DNA from: Burkholderiales bacterium
GTDB lineage: Bacteria; Pseudomonadota; Gammaproteobacteria; Burkholderiales; Burkholderiaceae_C
Length of the DNA stretch: 59,987 nucleotides
Reading direction: 5' to 3'
Assembly (NCBI GenBank): GCA_947448955.1
Contig: CANFPU010000009.1
Location: 1-59,987 of the forward strand
How positions within the stretch are numbered: the stretch's first letter is position 1; each line of letters begins with the position of its first letter. Positions 27,198 to 36,059 of this stretch are shown one piece after another. The notes beneath the pieces were generated by a model that saw only the letters and a program-made list of their open reading frames with translations, was not told the origin of the DNA and made no database searches. A program made the position numbers and the translations under genes.

Positions 27198-29942
27198 TCA
27201 AACGCCGACCGGCGCGGTTTGCACCATGGCCTTCAGCGCCGGGAGACAGGAGCCGCATTCGGTGCCGCAGCGCAGTCGCTCCTGCAGAGTCTGCAGCCGT
27301 TGCTGCGCGCTGCCGCTGCAATGTGCCAATGCGGCAGCGATGCTGTCCTCGCTGACATCGTGGCAGGCGCAGACCTGCCGGCTGTGGCGCGAAACCGCCA
27401 GCGGTGGTAGCGCGGTGGCCGCCAGCAAGGCGCGACCGAACCCTGCCGCAGGCTGGCCTTGCTGCAGCAGATCGAGGATCCAGCCCTGGGATGCCAGATC
27501 GCCAGCCAACATGAAAGCCTGCAACGAACCGTCGGCCTGCAGCCGCACAGCCCGGCGCTGGCCGCTGCGCGTATCGGCATAGCGCAGTACCGGACCCTGC
27601 GCCAGTTGCAGCGCGTCCTCGATGTCGTCGAGCAGGGCCGCATCCGCTGGCCCACCTAGCGCTGCGCGCAGCAGCAGACCGGTCGCCGGCTCGCGGCCGA
27701 AGAGCACGCAGCTGCCATAGCCCATCCGACCGAACATGGCGCGCAGCCGCTCGCGCGTGGTCAGCACGCAGTCTTCAGGTAACCATGCCGCGGCCACCAG
27801 CTGCCAAGGCAACTCGGCCTTGACCAGCCGAACGGCCGTGTGTTTGAGTTCGGGCTGACCCGACTGCGGGCACCGCGCACCGCTGGTCAGCGCGTTGACG
27901 CCCAGCCCGGTCATGTACTCGGGACCCCAGTGCATGGCAATGAAGGCCTGTGCTGGCAGTACCGATTCGCTGGGTTGGACCGGCAGCACCAGCTTGCCTT
28001 GGCGTGAGCTCACTTGCACCAGGTCGCCGGCCTGCCAGCGCTGGCGTGTCAACTCTTGTGGATGCAGCTCGAGGGCGGGCTCGCTGGCGTGGGCGAACAG
28101 GCGGCCCAGCGTGCCGGTGCGGCTCATGCCGTGCCATTGGTCGCGCAGCCTTCCGGTGGTCAGTGAAACCGGGAAGCGAGCTTCGCGCGGCTCGGCTGTT
28201 GGACGCCACAGCGGCGCTGCAAAACGAGCGCGGCCGTCGGGTGTGGCGAAGCGGCCGTCGCCATACAGCCTGGTCTGGCCGCTGGTGGCGCCGCTGGGGT
28301 ATGGCCACGGCTGAGGCTGCTCCAATCGGGCGTAGCTCAGACCGGTGATGTCGAGGTCGCGGCCTCGGGTGCTTTCGCGGTGCTCGTTCCACACCTGCTC
28401 TGCCGTTTCATAGGGGAACATTGTGGTGCCGTCGAGGCTGCGCGGCGGCAGGCGCCGTTCCAGGCGCCGCGCCAAGTCGCGTGCGATGACCCAGTCGGCA
28501 CGGGCCTGGCCGGGGGCCGGCACTGCGGCGCGTACCCTGCTGATGCGGCGCTCGCTGTTGGTGACGCTGCCTTCCTTTTCGCCCCAGGTGCTGGCCGGCA
28601 ACAGCAGGTCGGCGTGCTCGCCACTGGCGGTGTGGGCATAGGCCTCTTGGACGACGACGAACTCGCAGCGCTGCAGCGCGCGACGCACCGTGGTCTGGTC
28701 GGGCATCGACTGTGCCGGGTTGGTACAGGCGATCCACAGCGCGCGTATCTCGCCGTCGGCAGCCGCTTGGAACATCTCGACCGCTGTCTTGCCCGGCTTG
28801 GCTGGCACCTCGGCCACACCCCATAGCGCAGCCACTTCGGCGCGGTGCGCCGGGTTGCCCAGATCGCGGTGTGCGCTCAGCAGGTTTGCCAGGCCGCCAA
28901 CTTCTCGCCCGCCCATCGCGTTGGGCTGGCCGGTGAGCGAGAACGGGCCCGCACCGGCTTGGCCAATCTGGCCGGTGGCCAGGTGCAGGTTGATCAGCGC
29001 GGTGTTTTTGTCCGTGCCGCTGCTGCTCTGATTTAGCCCCTGGCAGTACAGCGACAGTGTTGGCGTGTGGCCGCCGAACCAGCGCGCGGCCTGGACGATG
29101 TCGTCCTCCCGCAGACCGCAGACCTGGGCCACGTGGCGTGGCGTGAATTCGCGCACCCGGTCTCGCAGTTCGGCAAAGCCGCTGGTGTGGGCAGCGATGT
29201 AGCTTGGGTTGGTCATGCCTTCCCAGAGCAGCAGGTGCATCATGCCGTGGAACAGGGCGACGTCGGTGCCCGGCAGCAGCGGGAGGTGAAGATCGGCCGC
29301 AGCAGCGGTCTCGGTTCGGCGTGGGTCGGCGACGATCCACTTCTGATCCGGATGGATGCGCTTGGCGTCCTCTAGACGCCGCATCAACACCGGGTGGGCC
29401 CAGGCCAGATTCGATCCCGCGATGAAGACCGTCTGCGCAAATTGCAAATCTTCATAACATGAAGGTGGCGCGTCTGATCCCAATGTCGCTTTGTAGCCAG
29501 CGACGGCGCTGCTCATGCACAGGCGCGAGTTGGTGTCGACGTTGTTGCTGCCAATCAGACCTTTGACCAGCTTGTTGAAGACGTAGTAGTCCTCGGTCAG
29601 CAGTTGGCCCGACAGGTAAAAGCCGACGGCTTCTGGGCCGTTCGCCTGGACGATGCTGCCGATGCGATCGGCCGCCAGGTCGAGTGCCGTGTCCCAGCCT
29701 ATCGCGTGAGTCGGGCCACCTCGCGCCAGGCGCTGCAAAGGCTGCAGCAGTCGGGTCTGGCGCGCCAAATGAGGTGCTGCGCTCAGGTGCAGCGTGCTGC
29801 CTTTGGTGCAAAGGCGGCCGAAGTTGGCGGGGTGATCCGGGTCGCCACGAATGCCGGTGATGGTCGGGCCATCGCTGGCGATGATCACACCACAGCCCAC
29901 GCCGCAGTAAGGGCAGGTCGACCGCGTCTCGCGGGTCGCCAT
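27198..29942 (-). CDS. nasA: Assimilatory nitrate reductase, catalytic subunit
   Basis: 914 residues, cytoplasmic molybdenum enzyme that reduces nitrate to nitrite. N-terminal [4Fe-4S] motif CPYCGVGCGV...LCTKG; then the molybdopterin domains with NVDTNSRLCMSSAVAGYK, SNLAWAHPVLMRR, GLNQSSSGTDKNTALINLHLATGQIG and NAMGGREVGG. The last about 60 residues (CACHDVSEDSI...CGTECGSCLPALKAM) form a BFD-like [2Fe-2S] domain, as in Klebsiella-type NasA that takes electrons from a separate or internal reductase. It has no signal peptide. It is the last gene of the operon and starts one base after nirD ends. Confidence 0.95.
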   Translation of the reverse strand: MATRETRSTCPYCGVGCGVIIASDGPTITGIRGDPDHPANFGRLCTKGSTLHLSAAPHLARQTRLLQPLQRLARGGPTHAIGWDTALDLAADRIGSIVQANGPEAVGFYLSGQLLTEDYYVFNKLVKGLIGSNNVDTNSRLCMSSAVAGYKATLGSDAPPSCYEDLQFAQTVFIAGSNLAWAHPVLMRRLEDAKRIHPDQKWIVADPRRTETAAAADLHLPLLPGTDVALFHGMMHLLLWEGMTNPSYIAAHTSGFAELRDRVREFTPRHVAQVCGLREDDIVQAARWFGGHTPTLSLYCQGLNQSSSGTDKNTALINLHLATGQIGQAGAGPFSLTGQPNAMGGREVGGLANLLSAHRDLGNPAHRAEVAALWGVAEVPAKPGKTAVEMFQAAADGEIRALWIACTNPAQSMPDQTTVRRALQRCEFVVVQEAYAHTASGEHADLLLPASTWGEKEGSVTNSERRISRVRAAVPAPGQARADWVIARDLARRLERRLPPRSLDGTTMFPYETAEQVWNEHRESTRGRDLDITGLSYARLEQPQPWPYPSGATSGQTRLYGDGRFATPDGRARFAAPLWRPTAEPREARFPVSLTTGRLRDQWHGMSRTGTLGRLFAHASEPALELHPQELTRQRWQAGDLVQVSSRQGKLVLPVQPSESVLPAQAFIAMHWGPEYMTGLGVNALTSGARCPQSGQPELKHTAVRLVKAELPWQLVAAAWLPEDCVLTTRERLRAMFGRMGYGSCVLFGREPATGLLLRAALGGPADAALLDDIEDALQLAQGPVLRYADTRSGQRRAVRLQADGSLQAFMLAGDLASQGWILDLLQQGQPAAGFGRALLAATALPPLAVSRHSRQVCACHDVSEDSIAAALAHCSGSAQQRLQTLQERLRCGTECGSCLPALKAMVQTAPVGV

Positions 29943-29943
29943 C

Positions 29944-30324
29944 TCAATCCCCGCCGGTCGCGGCGATCGCGATCACGCCAGCGTCGCGGGCATGGTGGCG
30001 CAACTCGCTCGCATCCAGCATCACGATACCGTCTTCGACCTTGACCGCAAAGCGAGCGGCGCAACCGCTGTCGGGCGCGCGGGCTTGGCCGTCAGCCAGT
30101 GCGATGGACCAGTTGTGCAGGGGGCAGGCTACGGCGTGGCCGAAGACGATGCCCTGGCTCAGCGGACCGCCTTTGTGTGGGCAGCGGTCGAGCAGCGCAA
30201 AGATCTGGTCGTCGTCGGTGCGAAACAAGGCCACCGCCGTGGCACCGGCTCGCGCCACGCGCCGCGCGCCGGCACGTGGGATGTCGTCGACGCGGCAGAT
30301 CGCCGTCCAAGGTTGGTCGGTCAT
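29944..30324 (-). CDS. nirD: Nitrite reductase (NAD(P)H) small subunit
   Basis: 126 residues, Rieske-like fold. The cluster-binding motifs are CPHKGGPLSQG and CPLHNW, with full C-x-H and C-x2-H ligands; many enteric NirD proteins lack them, so this copy probably binds a [2Fe-2S] cluster. It partners NirB in reduction of nitrite to ammonium. It overlaps nirB by four bases (ATGA-type coupling) and is followed directly by nasA. Confidence 0.94.
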   Translation of the reverse strand: MTDQPWTAICRVDDIPRAGARRVARAGATAVALFRTDDDQIFALLDRCPHKGGPLSQGIVFGHAVACPLHNWSIALADGQARAPDSGCAARFAVKVEDGIVMLDASELRHHARDAGVIAIAATGGD

Positions 30325-32792
30325 GCCGAATGCTCCGAGCTCAGCGCTTGGAACTGCCGCAGGTCGACCTGGGCCTTGTCGAAGTCAAACCAGGGGTCGG
30401 GTTCGCCGTCCAGGCTGAACTGCAGCCGTTCCCAAAGCGCTTGCCGGCCCGGTGCGTCGTCGAGGATGCGCTGTTTGATCCGGTCGAGTCCGACCCTGGC
30501 GATGTAGTGAACCGTCCGCTCCAGGTACCAGCCTTCTTCGCGGTAAAGCTGCAAGAAGGCGCCGCTATAAGCCAACACCTCCTCGGCGGTTTTGACCTTG
30601 ACCAAGAACTGCGCCACCTCGGTCTTGATGCCGCCGTTCCCGCCGATATGGATCTCCCAACCCGAGTCGACCCCGATCACGCCGACGTCCTTGATGCCCG
30701 ATTCGGCACAGTTGCGTGGGCAGCCGCTGACCGCGAGTTTGACCTTGTGCGGCGCGTACATGCGCCACAGCGCGCGCTCCAGGTCCTTGCCCATCTGCGT
30801 GCTGTCCTGGGTGCCGAAGCGGCACCATTCCGACCCAACGCAGGTCTTGACGGTACGCAGTGCTTTGGCGTAGGCATGGCCGCTGGGCATGGCGATGTCG
30901 CGCCACACGCCGACCAGGTCCTCTTTCTTAACGCCCAGCAAATCGATGCGCTGGCCGCCCGTGACCTTGACGGTCGGGATCTGGTACTTGTCGACAGCGT
31001 CGGCGATGCGGCGCAGTTCGGCTGCACTGGTTTCGCCGCCCCACATGCGTGGGATCACGCTGTAGCTGCCGTCTTTCTGGATGTTGGCGTGAGACCTTTC
31101 ATTGATGAAGCGGCTCTGCGGGTCATCTTTGGCCTGTTTGGGCCAACTGCTGAGGAGGTAGTAGTTGACCGCTGGGCGGCAACTGGCGCAGCCATTGGGT
31201 GTCCGCCAGGCCAGCGCGTTGTAGACCGCCGCGATGCTCAGCAGCCGCTGGTCACGGATCGCCTCGCGCACGGCCTGGTGGCTCAGGTCGGTGCAGCCGC
31301 ACATGGCTTTGAGCCCCGGCGCAGCGCTGTAATCGCCGCCGGCGGTGGCCATCAGCAACTGCTCGACCAGGCCGGTGCAAGAGCCGCAGCTGGCGCTGGC
31401 CTTGGTCTGTTTGCGCACCTCCTCGAGGGTGAACAATCCCTTGTCCTTGATCGCTTTGCAGATGGTGCCCTTGGTGACGCCATTGCAGCCGCAGACCTCG
31501 TCGCTGTCGGCCATGGACGCGGCTCGACTGTGGCCCTGGTGGCCGGTGTCACCAATATTGCTCTCGCCGAACATCAGCTTGTCTCGGATGTCGGCGATCG
31601 AGCGTCCATCGCGCAACAACTTGAAGTACCAGCTGCCGTCCACCGTGTCGCCATACAGGCAGGCGCCGACCAGCTTGTTGCCGGCGATCACCAGTTTTTT
31701 GTAAACCCCGCCCGCAGGGTCGCTCATCACGATCTCGTCGAAGCCGTCGCCACCTTCGAAGTTGCCGGCCGAGAACAGGTCGATACCGGTGACCTTGAGC
31801 TTGGTGCTGGTTTGGCTGCCGGTATAGCGCCCGATACCCAGCTGCGCCAGGTGGGTGGCGCAGACCTTGGCCTGCTCGAACAACGGGGCGACCAGGCCGT
31901 AGGCGATGCCGCGGTGGGCCGCGCATTCGCCGACCGCGTAGATGCGAGGATCGGTGATGGTTTGCAGCGTGTCGCTTACCACCACGCCGCGTTGGCAGTG
32001 CAGTCCCGCTTGCTCGGCCAGCGCGGTGTTGGGGCGAATGCCCGCGGCCATCACCACCAGATCGGCGGGAATTTCGCGGCCGTCGGCCAGTTGCAGCGCC
32101 ATCACCCGACCGCTGGTGCCGTCTGCCTGGTCGCCGATCAGCGCCTGGGTCTGGGCGCCGAGCATGAACCTCAGGCCGCGGTCTTCCAGCGACTTTTGCA
32201 GCAGCCTGGCTGCGGTGCTGTCGAGCTGGCGCTCCATCAACCAGGGCATCAGGTGCACCACGGTGACCTGCATGCCGCGCCGCATCAATCCGTTGGCGGC
32301 CTCCAGCCCCAGCAGGCCGCCGCCTATGACCACCGCATGGCGGTATTTCCCGGCCGCCGCAATCATCGCCTCGGTGTCGGCGATGTCGCGATAGGCGATG
32401 ACACCGGCCAGGTCCCTGCCCGGCACCGGCAGCATGAAGGGCGTCGAGCCAGTGGCCAGAAGCAGCCGATCGTAGTGCGCCTGCGTGCCATCGTCGGCAT
32501 GGACGATTCGCCGAATGCGGTCGATCCGGGTCACGGCCTTGCCGATGTGCAGCGTGATGCCTTGTTGCGCGTACCAAGCCAGCGGGTTAAGCACGATCTC
32601 GTCGATCGTTTGCTCGCCGGCCAGCACTGGACTCAGCAAGATACGGTTGTAGTTGGGATGGGGCTCGGCGCCGAACACGGTGATGTCATGCAACTGCGGC
32701 GCGAGCTTGAGCAACTCCTCGACCGCGCGCACTCCGGCCATGCCGTTGCCCACCACCACGAGGCGAGGGCGCTGCGGCAGATCGTTTTTCAT
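30321..32792 (-). CDS. nirB: Nitrite reductase (NAD(P)H) large subunit
   Basis: 823 residues. Six-electron reduction of nitrite to ammonium in the cytoplasm. N-terminal FAD/NAD domain (LVVVGNGMAGVRAVEELL, later AVVIGGGLLGLEAANGL), BFD-like [2Fe-2S] region (CGCNGVTKGTICKAI...SASCGSCTGLVEQ) at about 425-480, then the siroheme and [4Fe-4S] domain with TCVGSEWCRFGT and SGCPRNCAES. Length and order are standard. It overlaps nrtD upstream and nirD downstream by four bases each. Siroheme synthesis genes are not in the window. Confidence 0.96.
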   Translation of the reverse strand: MKNDLPQRPRLVVVGNGMAGVRAVEELLKLAPQLHDITVFGAEPHPNYNRILLSPVLAGEQTIDEIVLNPLAWYAQQGITLHIGKAVTRIDRIRRIVHADDGTQAHYDRLLLATGSTPFMLPVPGRDLAGVIAYRDIADTEAMIAAAGKYRHAVVIGGGLLGLEAANGLMRRGMQVTVVHLMPWLMERQLDSTAARLLQKSLEDRGLRFMLGAQTQALIGDQADGTSGRVMALQLADGREIPADLVVMAAGIRPNTALAEQAGLHCQRGVVVSDTLQTITDPRIYAVGECAAHRGIAYGLVAPLFEQAKVCATHLAQLGIGRYTGSQTSTKLKVTGIDLFSAGNFEGGDGFDEIVMSDPAGGVYKKLVIAGNKLVGACLYGDTVDGSWYFKLLRDGRSIADIRDKLMFGESNIGDTGHQGHSRAASMADSDEVCGCNGVTKGTICKAIKDKGLFTLEEVRKQTKASASCGSCTGLVEQLLMATAGGDYSAAPGLKAMCGCTDLSHQAVREAIRDQRLLSIAAVYNALAWRTPNGCASCRPAVNYYLLSSWPKQAKDDPQSRFINERSHANIQKDGSYSVIPRMWGGETSAAELRRIADAVDKYQIPTVKVTGGQRIDLLGVKKEDLVGVWRDIAMPSGHAYAKALRTVKTCVGSEWCRFGTQDSTQMGKDLERALWRMYAPHKVKLAVSGCPRNCAESGIKDVGVIGVDSGWEIHIGGNGGIKTEVAQFLVKVKTAEEVLAYSGAFLQLYREEGWYLERTVHYIARVGLDRIKQRILDDAPGRQALWERLQFSLDGEPDPWFDFDKAQVDLRQFQALSSEHSA

Positions 32793-33613
32793 GCGCTCAC
32801 CGCCTCCACATGGGCTTGCTTGCGATACAGGAATTCGAGCACCGCTTCGCGCGCGCCCAGGTAGCCGGCGTGGTGGGCCATCTCCAACCGGTTGCGAGGC
32901 AATTCGCGCACCGGCGGCAGTGGCACGGTCAGCAATTCGCCGACGGTGGCGGCGGGACCGTTGCTCAACATCACGATGCGGTCGCTCAGCAGCACCGCCT
33001 CGTCGACGTCGTGCGTGACCATCATCACGGTGGAGCCGGTGGCCGCGACGATCTTCATCAGCTCGTCCTGCAGCCTGGCGCGTGTCAGCGCATCGAGCGC
33101 CCCGAATGGCTCGTCCATCAGCAGCATCTTGGGCGCCATTGCCAATGCCCGGGCGATGCCCACACGCTGTTTCATCCCACCAGAGATTTCGCCCGGCAGC
33201 TTGTCTGCGGCATGGCTCAAACCCACCAGGTCGAGCGCGGCTAGCGACCGCTCGCGCAGCTGCGACCGGTTCTCGGTCGCGCCGAACACCCGCTCGACCG
33301 CCAGATGCACGTTGCCCAGGCAGCTCAGCCAGGGCAGCAGTGAGTGGTTTTGAAACACCACGCCCCGGTCAGGCCCCGGTCCGCTCAACTCGCGGTCGTC
33401 GAGCAGCATCAGGCCGCTGCTCGGTGTGGTGAGCCCGGCCACCAAGTTGAGTAGCGTGGATTTGCCGCAACCCGAGTGGCCGATCAACGTGACGAACTCG
33501 CCGCGCTGAACCTGGAGCGTGATGTCACGCAGTGCGACAAAAGGCCCGCGCGGGGTTTGGAAGACCATGCCGACATCGGTGATCTGCAGCATGGGTTTAC
33601 GCTGGATGCTCAT
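32789..33613 (-). CDS. nrtD: Nitrate ABC transporter, ATP-binding protein
   Basis: 274 residues. Walker A GHSGCGKSTLLNLVAGL, signature LPGEISGGMKQRVGIARAL, Walker B MLLMDEPFGALD and the switch His in MVTHDVDEAV. It belongs to the nitrate/sulfonate/taurine type and has only one ATPase domain, without the NrtA-like extension of cyanobacterial NrtC. With NrtA and NrtB it forms the nitrate importer. It overlaps nirB by four bases and begins 13 bases after nrtB. Confidence 0.94.
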   Translation of the reverse strand: MSIQRKPMLQITDVGMVFQTPRGPFVALRDITLQVQRGEFVTLIGHSGCGKSTLLNLVAGLTTPSSGLMLLDDRELSGPGPDRGVVFQNHSLLPWLSCLGNVHLAVERVFGATENRSQLRERSLAALDLVGLSHAADKLPGEISGGMKQRVGIARALAMAPKMLLMDEPFGALDALTRARLQDELMKIVAATGSTVMMVTHDVDEAVLLSDRIVMLSNGPAATVGELLTVPLPPVRELPRNRLEMAHHAGYLGAREAVLEFLYRKQAHVEAVSA

Positions 33614-33626
33614 CTCAGGGCTCCTG

Positions 33627-34541
33627 TCAGCGGTGGTCGAAGCGCTGCGCCAGTGCGATCAGCGCCCATTCGAGCATCAGGCCGACGCCGCCGATGACGA
33701 AGATCGCGATGATGATGTGGGCGACATTGAGGTTGTTCCATTCGTCCCAAACCCAAAAGCCAATGCCCACGCCGCCGGTCAGCATCTCGGCCGCGACGAT
33801 CACCAGCCAGGCCGTGCCCACTGACAGCCGCACGCCGGTCAGCAGATAGGGCATCACCGCCGGCAACAGGATGCGGGTCGCGACCTTCCATTCGCTGAGA
33901 TTGAGCACCCGGGCGACATTGAGGTAGTCCTGCGGCACCCGTTGCACGCCGACAGCGGTGTTGATCACCATCGGCCAGATCGAGCAGATGAAGATGGTCC
34001 AGATCGCCGCCGGGTTGGCCGACTTGAACACCAGCAGGCCTATCGGTAACCAGGCCAGCGGTGACACCGGTTTGAGCAGGCTGATCAGCGGTGAGACCAT
34101 GCGGTCGAGCAGCGCGAAGCGTCCGATCGCGAAGCCCAGCGGAATACCCACCAGCGCAGCCAGTCCGAAACCCAGACCGACGCGTTCGAGCGAGAACAGC
34201 AGGTTCCAGCCGATACCTTGGTCGTTTGGCCCGTTGCGATAGAAAGGATGCGCGAACAGCTTGCACGCTGCCTCGAAGGTGGTCAGTGGGCTTGGAAAGG
34301 CACCTGGCTTGAGCGTTAGCAAGGCCCAAATGCTGACCAGCAGCGCCATCCCGACCAGCGGCGGCACCCAACGCCCCATCCATCGAACCAGGCGCTGGCC
34401 TGGTCGGCCACCGGCGGGTGGGCTGATCTGGTCCGGCTGGACCTTCGGCTCGCTCTTCGGCCTGGCAGCTGCCGCGTCCGGCGCAGGGTGTGTGGCAGGC
34501 AGGCGCGGCGCGGTTGGGGAGTGGAAAACGGCACTGACCAT
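33627..34541 (-). CDS. nrtB: Nitrate ABC transporter, permease
   Basis: 304 residues. A proline-rich cytoplasmic N-terminus (about 1-55) precedes six or so membrane segments. The loop typical of the family, PVSPLAWLPIGLLVFKSANPAAIWTIFI, and the EAA-like motif region VARVLNLSEWKVATRILLPAVMPYLLTGVRLSVG are clear. AGAGGACCCAAT precedes the ATG. Located between nrtA (23-base gap) and nrtD. Confidence 0.94.
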   Translation of the reverse strand: MVSAVFHSPTAPRLPATHPAPDAAAARPKSEPKVQPDQISPPAGGRPGQRLVRWMGRWVPPLVGMALLVSIWALLTLKPGAFPSPLTTFEAACKLFAHPFYRNGPNDQGIGWNLLFSLERVGLGFGLAALVGIPLGFAIGRFALLDRMVSPLISLLKPVSPLAWLPIGLLVFKSANPAAIWTIFICSIWPMVINTAVGVQRVPQDYLNVARVLNLSEWKVATRILLPAVMPYLLTGVRLSVGTAWLVIVAAEMLTGGVGIGFWVWDEWNNLNVAHIIIAIFVIGGVGLMLEWALIALAQRFDHR

Positions 34542-34564
34542 ATTGGGTCCTCTGCTGGTTGGGC

Positions 34565-35812
34565 TCAGCCCGCGGCGTTGATCTTGAAGCTGTCGGCGTA
34601 GCGGGCCGGGTCTTTGCCGTCCCAGGCCACGCCGTCGATCAGCTTGCTGCTGCGCATCGCTGTCTTGGGCAGGCTGACCTTGAGCTGCGAAGCGGCCTGC
34701 TGGTAGAGCTCAACCTGGTTGACCTGCTTGGCCACGGCCAGGTAGTCGGGGTGTTCCTTGAGCAGGCCCCAGCGTTTGTGCTGGGTCAGGAACCACATCC
34801 CATCGCTGAGGTACGGGAAGTTGACCGCGCCGTCATTGAAGAACTTCATGTGGTTGGTGTCGTCCCAGGTCTTGCCCAGGCCGTTCTGGTAGCGGCCCAG
34901 GATGCGCTGGTTGATCGCATCGACGCTGGTGTTGACCCAGGCCTTCTCGGCGATCGTCTCGGCCATCCGGTTCTTGTTTTGTAGCCCGGCGTCGATCCAC
35001 CGGCTGGCCTCGAGCACGGCCATGATCACGGCGCGTGCAGTGTTGGGGTTTTTCTTGGCGAACTCGCCAGTGCAGCCCAGCACTTTTTCCGGATGATCGC
35101 GCCAAATGTCCTGGGTCGTGGCCGCGGTGATGCCGATGCCGTCGATGATCGCGCGGTGGTTCCAGGGCTCACCGACGCAGTAGCCGTCCATGTTGCCGAC
35201 CCGCATGTTGGCCACCATCTGTGGCGGTGGCACGGTGATGACCTTGGCGTCCTTGACCGGGTTGATGCCCGCCGATGCGAGCCAGTAATACAGCCACATC
35301 GCGTGGGTGCCGGTGGGGAAGGTTTGGGCGAAGGTGTACTCACGCTTGTCAGTTGCCATCAGTTTGGCCAGCGAATGCGCGTCGACCGCGCCTTTGTCGG
35401 CGAGTTTTTTCGACAGCGTGATCGCCTGGCCGTTGTGGTTGAGCGTCATCAGCACCGCCATGTCCTTTTTGGGCCCACCCAGTCCCAGGTGCACGCCGTA
35501 GACCAAGCCGTACAGCACATGGGCCATGTCCAGGTCGCCGTTCACCAGTTTGTCTCGTACGCCGGCCCAGGAGGCCTCCTTGGTCGGGATGATCTTGATG
35601 CCGTATTTCTCATCAAACTTCAGCACTGAAGCCATCACCACGGACGCGCAGTCGGTCAGCGGGATAAAGCCGATGCGAACTTCCTTCTTTTCGGGTGCGT
35701 CGGAGCCGGCTGCCCAGACCGCCGGGTTGACCGCCGCCCCGGCTGCCAGGGTTGCTGATCCTTTGATGAACTGTCTGCGTTCCTGACTCACCAGACCTCC
35801 TGTTTTGGCCAT
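34565..35812 (-). CDS. nrtA: Nitrate ABC transporter, substrate-binding protein
   Basis: 415 residues, NrtA/CmpA family. A twin-arginine signal (RRQFIKGSATLAAGA, residues 12-26) puts it in the periplasm, which separates it from the cytoplasmic nitrate sensor NasS of the same fold. The mature part starts KKEVRIGFIPLTDCASVVMAS and has GYCVGEPWNHRAI and CTGEFAKKNP. The ATG at 35812 follows GGGAGCGATAC; a longer open frame upstream runs through the leader hairpins and is not used. First gene of nrtA-nrtB-nrtD-nirB-nirD-nasA; its leader carries the NasT control elements. Confidence 0.94.
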   Translation of the reverse strand: MAKTGGLVSQERRQFIKGSATLAAGAAVNPAVWAAGSDAPEKKEVRIGFIPLTDCASVVMASVLKFDEKYGIKIIPTKEASWAGVRDKLVNGDLDMAHVLYGLVYGVHLGLGGPKKDMAVLMTLNHNGQAITLSKKLADKGAVDAHSLAKLMATDKREYTFAQTFPTGTHAMWLYYWLASAGINPVKDAKVITVPPPQMVANMRVGNMDGYCVGEPWNHRAIIDGIGITAATTQDIWRDHPEKVLGCTGEFAKKNPNTARAVIMAVLEASRWIDAGLQNKNRMAETIAEKAWVNTSVDAINQRILGRYQNGLGKTWDDTNHMKFFNDGAVNFPYLSDGMWFLTQHKRWGLLKEHPDYLAVAKQVNQVELYQQAASQLKVSLPKTAMRSSKLIDGVAWDGKDPARYADSFKINAAG

Positions 35813-35831
35813 GTATCGCTCCCAAAAAGAC

Positions 35832-35893
35832 AAAAAAAAGGCGTCGCGACTGCAATCGACGAGCCGATGCTCGAAGCCTGCGAGTCGGACGCC
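35832..35893 (-). terminator. Intrinsic terminator in the nrtA leader (antitermination target)
   Basis: On the minus strand GGCGTCCGACT (35893-35883) pairs with AGTCGCGACGCC (35851-35840; one bulged base), enclosing a smaller CGAGC/GCTCG hairpin, and is followed by eight T (35839-35832). It stands 20 bases before the nrtA start, where a normal operon would not end, so it is a conditional terminator. Confidence 0.8.
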
Positions 35894-35933
35894 ATTGCCC
35901 GAACCTGATGTCCCCGGATCGCCATTGATCGGG
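35885..35933 (-). promoter_or_regulatory. Two-hairpin ANTAR-binding RNA element (NasT target)
   Basis: Minus strand: hairpin 1 is GATC-AATGGC-GATC (35930-35917, extended by CC/GG past a mismatch); hairpin 2 is TCGGGC-AATGGC-GTCCGA (35902-35885). Both hexaloops are identical, with A at position 1 and G at position 4, which is the known ANTAR recognition pattern. Hairpin 2 shares bases 35893-35885 with the 5' arm of the terminator, so the two structures exclude each other. Confidence 0.82.
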
Positions 35934-35949
35934 CACTTGGAGCGGTTCA

Positions 35950-35965
35950 TGCACTCTTCGTGCCA
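35950..35965 (-). promoter_or_regulatory. Sigma-54 (-24/-12) promoter of the nrtA operon
   Basis: Minus strand TGGCAC-GAAGA-GTGCA: the GG and GC dinucleotides have the required 10-base spacing and only one base differs from TGGCAC-N5-TTGCA. The start point would be near 35939, so the transcript begins just before ANTAR hairpin 1. The position relative to the leader elements strongly supports it. Confidence 0.75.
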
Positions 35966-35995
35966 GCTGAATTTGCGGGCTTGGAGCCGCTCGAT

Positions 35996-36033
35996 GCACC
36001 AGCGCCGCGCGGTACCTGGTGCTATTTTGGTGC
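35996..36033 (-). promoter_or_regulatory. NtrC-like half-sites upstream of the nrtA promoter
   Basis: Minus strand: GCACCA (36033-36028), GCACCAG (36022-36016) and CTGGTGC (36002-35996). The half-sites match the NtrC consensus (GCACCA/TGGTGC), but the inverted pair is 15 bases apart instead of about 4-5, so binding as one normal dimer site is doubtful. They lie about 57-95 bases upstream of the predicted start point. Confidence 0.4.
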
Positions 36034-36059
36034 GATGCAGCAAAAATGCTTCAAAGCGA

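Noticed and set aside
30099-32864. Open frame of 921 codons opposite nirB and nirD
   Set aside because: Shadow of nirB; composition reflects the complementary codons and no ribosome binding site or domain supports it.
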